This document shows positions 58,641 through 64,000 of a DNA stretch of 64,000 nt, one piece after another (the stretch's first letter is position 1; every line of letters begins with the position of its first letter). The notes below the pieces were generated by a model. The model worked only from the letters and a program-made list of their open reading frames with translations, was not told the origin of the DNA and made no database searches. The stretch is from NCBI GenBank assembly GCA_021234155.1, contig JAJEKV010000109.1:1088252-1152251 (forward strand), written 5' to 3'. The stretch is from Isoetes taiwanensis (taxonomy: Eukaryota > Streptophyta > Lycopodiopsida > Isoetales > Isoetaceae). Position numbers and translations under genes: made by a program.

Positions 58641-59095
58641 TAGATCAAAAAGAAATTGTGAGAGAAACATTTGATAACCATGAATGATATTGGTTGCAAT
58701 AATAGAATGATACTTACAAACCATAGAGATGAAAAAATAGTATTTTTATGGTTCAAATGTGCCACTAATGAGCCCCGGCAGACTTACTGCAGTCTTGGCC
58801 TTTGACCGCTTGGCCAGGGGAGGGGAGACGCAGAATGCCATGAATATTGCATCAGCGAAAGAGGGCCACAATGAGGAAAACCGCTAAGAATTGAGCCTCG
58901 CCATGACTATATATATTAATTTGAACATAACCAGAATTAGCGAGAGAAAAGCTTTGAACAAGTGTCTTTGAATAAATACCTAAATTTATATTCTTATCTT
59001 CTTATTTATATTATTAGAAAAGTATCTCGTGATATATGTATGGGGTGCATATCGAACTCTAGGTTGCCATATTATCAGGCCATGTATCATGTCAC
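58641..59095. other. spacer, nothing supported
   Basis: AT-rich sequence upstream of the previous gene; an open frame at 58962-59147 has no recognisable product. Confidence 0.35.
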
Positions 59096-59345
59096 ACACC
59101 AGAACCCTAAATTATCCCACGTGGCATTTTTTAGTGCCACATCATGAAACCCTACGTTGCGTGTGGCACATCATCAAACCCTAGGTTGTGTCGCGTCGCG
59201 ACTTCCTATTACCACATCATAGTAAGTGCCATGTCATCAAACCCTAACTGCGTGTGCCACATCATCAAACCCTAGATTGTGCCACATGGCATTTTACAAT
59301 CTAGGGTTTGATGATGTAGCACACAAAACCTAGGGTTTGGCGTCT
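59096..59345. repeat. degenerate repeats around GTGCCACATCATCAAACCCTA
   Basis: The phrase CACATCATCAAACCCTA(G) occurs about four times on the plus strand between 59140 and 59275, and once inverted (CTAGGGTTTGATGATGT) at about 59301-59317. The inverted copy could pair with the direct ones to form a hairpin. CCCACGTGGCATTTT at 59117 and GCCACATGGCATTTT at 59281 are also related. Confidence 0.65.
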
Positions 59346-59497
59346 ATGCGACACTTTATCTACAAGTTATGATTAATAATTTATTTACCATTAATAATAA
59401 TTTTTTGATTAATAAATTACTTTTTTCATTAGTAATTTTGACTAAAAACATTTATTGGTTGCAACAAGCCTCAAATAGGAAGACAAAATTATATTAA

Positions 59498-60100
59498 TCA
59501 CTTCTTGCAAGCATTTAACTTGAGCTTAGCCATCTCAAGTGGATCACCACACTTCATATGTCGTCTCTCTCTCACAACTATATCGGAAAAAAGCCACATT
59601 GTTTTGAACACATCGACGGCCAGAGCAATAGATGGGCGATCCATGTGCACCAGCTCTCTATCCATCATCATTTGGACCTTCATATGTTGGATGATGTCCA
59701 ATGTGCTAGAGTATCGGTCGGTTGGGTTTATCTCAACACACACCCCATAAGCGAATTGCTGGACAAAATCAAGGAGCATCTGCGTAAGAAATGTAGCCGG
59801 GGATATATGTCGGATATCTCATGCCCCCATGATGCTTGGTCATCGATGATGATGTAAAACTCTCTTCTCCCACCAAGGATATCGCCACTGTTCCATCTTG
59901 TAGTGTATAGCGGCTCTTCAATTTGGGCATTAAATCCTTGCCGCCGGAGGGCAGTGTCCCAATCACCAATAGCCACCCACACATTTGTAAGGGGTCATCA
60001 AAATGGAGTTTTGACCCTTTTGCAATTGAGCTTTGTGTGTGTCCAATGGAGCGTGGATGGCATAGACTCATACACAAGAGCGAGAGCTATTTACGGGACG
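59498..60100 (-). pseudogene. unrecognised gene, 3' exon(s)
   Basis: A coherent minus-strand translation: PLTNVWVAIGDWDTALRRQG, NSGDILGGRREFYIIIDDQ, then one shift near 59805 into MLLDFVQQFAYGVCVEINP, STLDIIQHMKVQMMMDREL, DVFKTMWLFSDIVV, ending KLKLNACKK and a stop at 59498. Composition and length (about 190 codons) look like real protein. I do not recognise the family. It may be one gene with the exon at 60263-60658, and lies near a CACTA end, so it could be cargo or host. Confidence 0.4.
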
Positions 60101-60262
60101 TACTTATACACGTCTCATTTTGGCTTTCCACTCGCACTTATCTTCATATCAGCCCTTCTTGGAGCACTATGCATTGCATTTGACCATCTCCTATAAGAAG
60201 AAATTGGCTGGGAAGATGGTCAAATAATTCTGCAAAGGTTCCTCCATTCATGAATGGCGGGA

Positions 60263-60658
60263 CTACCATTGGTCCACGTGGCTCATCTCCACAAAAAGAC
60301 CTCGGGGCAAGTCCAGGGTGTGGCCAATCTTTGGACTTGGGCTCTTGAAACGGATATACTTGTCAGCCAACAACCATGATGCAGCTCTATCTTGGCCTCT
60401 CCACACAATGCCAGTATAATAATCATCTTGATTAAAGTACAGGGTTCCCAAGATCTGGATTTGGTATATTTGGCAGTCTTGTTTACTACCAATGCACTTT
60501 ACAACTCCAACAGCATCCACAGGAATGCTGTCAATAAATGCAGCACATTTATCATGAGCATGTAATGATAATCTAGCCCCTGCACCAATAGAGCTCCCAC
60601 CATGGATAAGACTATCTAACTCCTTCACCTGCTCATCATTGAGACTGCTACTGGCCAT
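60263..60658 (-). CDS. unrecognised protein, probable first exon
   Basis: A 131-codon minus frame starts MASSSLNDEQVKELDSLI and contains AHDKCAAFIDSIPVDAVGVVKC, DCQIYQIQILGTLYFNQDDYY and RGQDRAASWLLADKYIRF. A GTAGTC near the end (at about 60270) could be a splice donor, with the gene continuing to 59498. The ATG has no upstream in-frame extension of note. No signal peptide or membrane segment is seen. No family recognised. Confidence 0.4.
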   Translation of the reverse strand: MASSSLNDEQVKELDSLIHGGSSIGAGARLSLHAHDKCAAFIDSIPVDAVGVVKCIGSKQDCQIYQIQILGTLYFNQDDYYTGIVWRGQDRAASWLLADKYIRFKSPSPKIGHTLDLPRGLFVEMSHVDQW

Positions 60659-61408
60659 CTTGTGATCTTTGCGTCGAACCTTTGCACTTCGCCACGAATT
60701 AGCCCATGCGTCCCACGTTATGCCTCAAAGACAGGGCTCATAAGTGGCACTTTATACTTAAGTAGCATCCTCAATTCTGGCTCCGAGGTTGCAAACCCAA
60801 GACTTTAAGTTCTTTCTCATCATATCTTCCAACTCGGACTCATGCTCTGCGGCCACCTCCACATAATTGAGCCAGACATTCTTTCTCAACCGATGCTACA
60901 AAGCGGTTAATTGATCATCCGGTTGCATATGTCGTTAAATTCTGATGCAATAGCATATTTGATTGATGAGGATGCGCCTAATTTCACTAAGCATCTGGCC
61001 CCCACTAAGGCCATTTTTATGCCTACAAACAAAACAAAATAATGAATACAAAAAGCCAAGCATGCACAAAGTAAATGCAACATAATACGACAATATCAAA
61101 CATGTATGCACCATATAATCATTACTTATAACACGCCCTATGGCGGCTATAATACCTTATCCGACCCCCGCCCCAAAAGCAAGAAAAAAAGAAAGAAGAA
61201 ACAAGAAAAACTAAATAGGTTAGATTAGGGTATTGCACCCACGGTCAATTTACATTAGACACTAGTTAATTAGTTAGCAGATAGTCCCAAATTTTAGTTA
61301 ACTTTTTTAACCAAAAACACTACCTAAACTTATCTTAGCACCTTGTTGGATTAGTTAGCAAAATTAACTAAAATTAACTAAATTAGAAATTTGCAACTGC
61401 GGTTACTG
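60659..61408. other. spacer between unrecognised gene and GC-rich array
   Basis: No supported gene. From about 61225 to 61408 there are repeated TTAACTAA/TTAGTTAA words, and TTGCACCCACGGTCA is echoed by TTGCAACTGCGGTTA near the right edge. This could be the remains of a small element, but no terminal repeats or target duplication could be shown. Confidence 0.35.
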
Positions 61409-64000
61409 AACGACAAGAACGCGGTTTCTACAAGGCCGACCTCGGGGCGCTTGCGTTTGACAAGTTCTCCGGACCCGATCCGGAATCTTTTGGGCCTTCC
61501 GAAGAGGGCCCCTTGAACGGAGGATCAACGGTCCGGGATAGGGGAACGGGCTCCCAGGAGGGTGGTCGTGCGTCACGGCCCCAGGAGGCTGCCAGGAAGG
61601 GCTGCCTGGGGAACTTTTTGGATCCAGCCTCTTGGGGTGGGGCTCTCCCCTCTTGTGAGGATCCCTGCAAGGTCCTGGCCTCGTTTGACTTGGGGAAAGG
61701 GTGCCAGTTGGTTGCCACCAGCGGGCTGCCCGACCGTTCCTAATACTAATCCTTTGACCTAGACCTTCTCGAAAATTTGAAAATTGGGCTGTGTGCTTGG
61801 AAATGGATTAGGATTCCAGCTGGCAAAAAATCAGAATTTATTTTTCGTGCAATGCATTAATTGCGGTTTATGAATGTCTTGCCCTTTGCAAAAGCCCCCA
61901 GACTTCTACTTGCCACATCGGAGGAGGACAGGCCCAAACTCCGGCTCGTCGGTTCCCCTTGCTCCGTATTCGCGGCTGCGGCTTCTCGGCCAGGTCCCAA
62001 GTGCAACAGACCAAGTCTACGGCCCCAAAAAGCGCAAACCCTTCTAGAACACGGCAACCCACGGGGTTTTACGTTTTGGAGGCCCTCCTTGTGTCGGTCC
62101 GGGCGGGACCTTGTTGTGACTTGGCGTGAAGTGGGGGTGTTGGCCTTGAGTACGGACCCTAAATCCCCGGAAGCTGCTTGCCGAATTTCCTCTCCCCAAG
62201 GCCACGGGGCCGGACAGGCGACCTCCCTCTCACAATCCAGCGATTTGGCTCTTGCCATGGACTCGGGCGTCGACATTGCCACGGGGACCAAGTTCCGTGG
62301 CGAGGAAGACCACCGACCTCCAAGAAGCGCCAAAGTAGCTCACTTCCATCACACTTTCGTAGTCAATTGGCCTAGGATGTGGATGCGCGGGGATCTTGTC
62401 GTGGAGAGCGTGAGTGTTTCTTTCTTTGCAAAACCGACCTTGTAACTTGCTCACTAGGGTAATTTCGCCATTCGAGACGATTTGGCGGAATTCGATTTGC
62501 CATTAAAACCTCCCGTGCGACGACAAGACAACTGCCCGGTTTCTACAAGGCCGGCTCAGGGGCCCCAGCGGTTTTGACAAGTTCTCCGGACCGATCTGGA
62601 ATCTTTTGGGCCTTCCCAAGGGGGCCTGACGGAGGATCAGCGGTCCGGATAGGGGAACCGGGCTCCGGAGGGTGGTCATTAGCGTCACGGCCCCGGGGCG
62701 CTGCCGAGGGAAGGGGCCTCGGGGAACTTTTTGGATCCCGCCTCTTGGGGTCCCACTCTCCCCTCTTGTGAGGGATCCCCAAGGTCATGGCCTCGTTTGA
62801 CTTGGGGAAGGGTGCCGGCTCGGTTGCCACTGCAGCGGGCTGCCCGACCGTTCTAATGCTAACCCTTTGACCTAGACCTTCTCGAAAAATTTGAAAATTG
62901 GGCTGTGTGTCTTTGAAATGGATTAGGATTCAGCTGGCAAAAAAAATCAGAATTTATTTTAGTACAATGCATTAATTGCGAATTTATGAATGTCTTGCCA
63001 CTTTGCAAAGCCCCCCGACTTCTACTTGCCACATCGGAGGAGGACAGGCCCAAACTCCGCTCCGTTCCCTTTGCTCCGTATTCTCATTGCAGGCTTCTCG
63101 GCCAGGTCCCAAGTGCAGCAGACCAAGTCTCGGCCCCAAAGCGCCAAACCCTTCTAGAACACGCAGCCCCCCAGGGGTTTTACGTTTTGGAGACCCTCTC
63201 CTTGTCGGTCAGGCGGGACCTTGCGGCGTGACTTGACATGGAGTGGGGGTGTTGGCCTTGAACACGGACCCTAAAATCCCGGGAAGCTGCTTGCCCGAAT
63301 TTCCTCTCCCAGGCCACGGGGGCCGGACCAGGCGACCTCCCCTCCTGGAATCGCTGATTTGGCTCTGCCAATGGACTGAAGCGTCGACGTTGCCCTAGGG
63401 ACCAAGATTCATGGCGAAGACCACCCGACCTCCAAGCCCCCAAAGTAGCTCACTTCCATCACACTTTCGTAGTCAATTGGTCTAGGATGTGGATGCGGAG
63501 ATCTTGTCGTGGAGGGCGTGAGTGTTTCTTTCTTTTGCAAAACCAGAGCCTTGTAACTTGCTCCCTAGGGTAATTTAAGCCATTAGGACGATTTGGCGGG
63601 AGTCGATTTCCATTCGGACCTCCAAGTGCCAGACGACAAGACATCCATGTTTCTACAAATAGACCTCGGGGCGCCCAGCAGTTTTGACAAGTTCTCCCTA
63701 TCCCGATGCCTTGAATCTTTTGGGCCTTCGAAGATCTGCCCACAACGGAGGATCAGCGGTGGGATAGGGAACCGGCTCCGGGAGGAGGTGGTCATTATCG
63801 TGCAGCCATTCTAGTAGGCTGCCGAGGAAGAGCTGCCTCGGGAACTTTTGGATCCATTCCTCTTGGGGTCCGGACTCTCCCCTCTTGTGAGGATCCAAGT
63901 CTGGCCTCGTTTGACTTGGGGAAGGTGCGGCTCGGTTGCCCCCACAAACTCCTGCCCGACCGTTCTAATGCTAACCCTTTGACCTAGACCTTCTCCAGAA
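61409..64000. repeat. GC-rich tandem array, 1.11-kb unit, at least 2.3 copies
   Basis: The anchor CAAGTTCTCC occurs at 61461, 62578 and 63688 (spacings 1117 and 1110 bp). Other shared blocks are GCCACATCGGAGGAGGACAG, CAAAAAATCAGAATTTATTT and CACTTCCATCACACTTTCGTAG. The array starts at about 61409 (CGACAAGA) and runs past the window end. Open minus frames of similar length recur in units 1 and 2 (61428-61718 and 62543-62830, both starting MAT and ending AL), but shifts elsewhere argue against a protein. Copies differ by many small indels in GC-rich parts and hardly at all in AT-rich parts. Confidence 0.85.

Noticed and set aside
59889-59897. CTTGTAGTG that could be the missing CACTA right terminus
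   Set aside because: It lies inside the coherent coding frame of the unrecognised gene and lacks the AAAAGG extension and subterminal repeats.

Overview
This window looks like repeat-dominated nuclear DNA of a land plant. The evidence is En/Spm (CACTA) element ends, Ty3/gypsy elements with the DGGS protease motif of the plant Athila/Tat group, MITEs, and a decayed PLS-class PPR gene. The style of the PPR remnant would fit a fern or lycophyte, but that is an inference; no rRNA, tRNA, organellar or bacterial gene was seen. No clearly intact single-copy host gene is present.

Layout. 1-1852: 5' end of a Ty3 element on the minus strand (gag, leader, 5' LTR), cut by the window edge. 1853-3700: nothing recognised. 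3700-6211: right half of a decayed CACTA element. 7345-21863: tandem array of a 3.08-kb unit, about 4.7 copies, with gene-like exon pieces. 22070-22520: a 180-bp duplication. 22742-27540: a non-LTR retrotransposon (LINE) on the plus strand, with a 537-bp DNA transposon inserted in its endonuclease. 27551-27960: a duplicated AT-rich unit. 29060-29720: PPR pseudogene. 31640-38698: LTR-type sequence and the 3' half of Ty3 family 1 (LTR, integrase, RNase H, RT; minus strand), with a MITE inside the LTR. 38699-50717: Ty3 family 2 on the minus strand (LTR-LTR tandem, about 3.3 kb of accessory coding sequence, integrase, RNase H, RT, protease, gag, a MITE in the leader, truncated 5' LTR). 50718-53117: a second copy of the family 1 LTR. 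53240-55600: pol of a third, chromovirus-like Ty3 element (minus). 55784-58640: end of a second CACTA element with subterminal repeats, and a multi-exon minus-strand gene. 59498-60660: unrecognised minus-strand gene pieces. 61409-64000: GC-rich tandem array of a 1.11-kb unit that runs off the window.

The elements are nested. Family 2 interrupts the RT of family 1, one MITE sits in only one of two LTR copies, another sits in only one of two family 2 leaders, and a Mutator-like element splits the LINE. Where two copies can be compared, differences cluster at CAG/CTG sites, often as CTG to CCG or CAG to CG. That is not the direction expected from decay of methylated cytosine. Part of the frameshifting may therefore be consensus error at methylated CHG sites, so 'pseudogene' calls should be read with that in mind.
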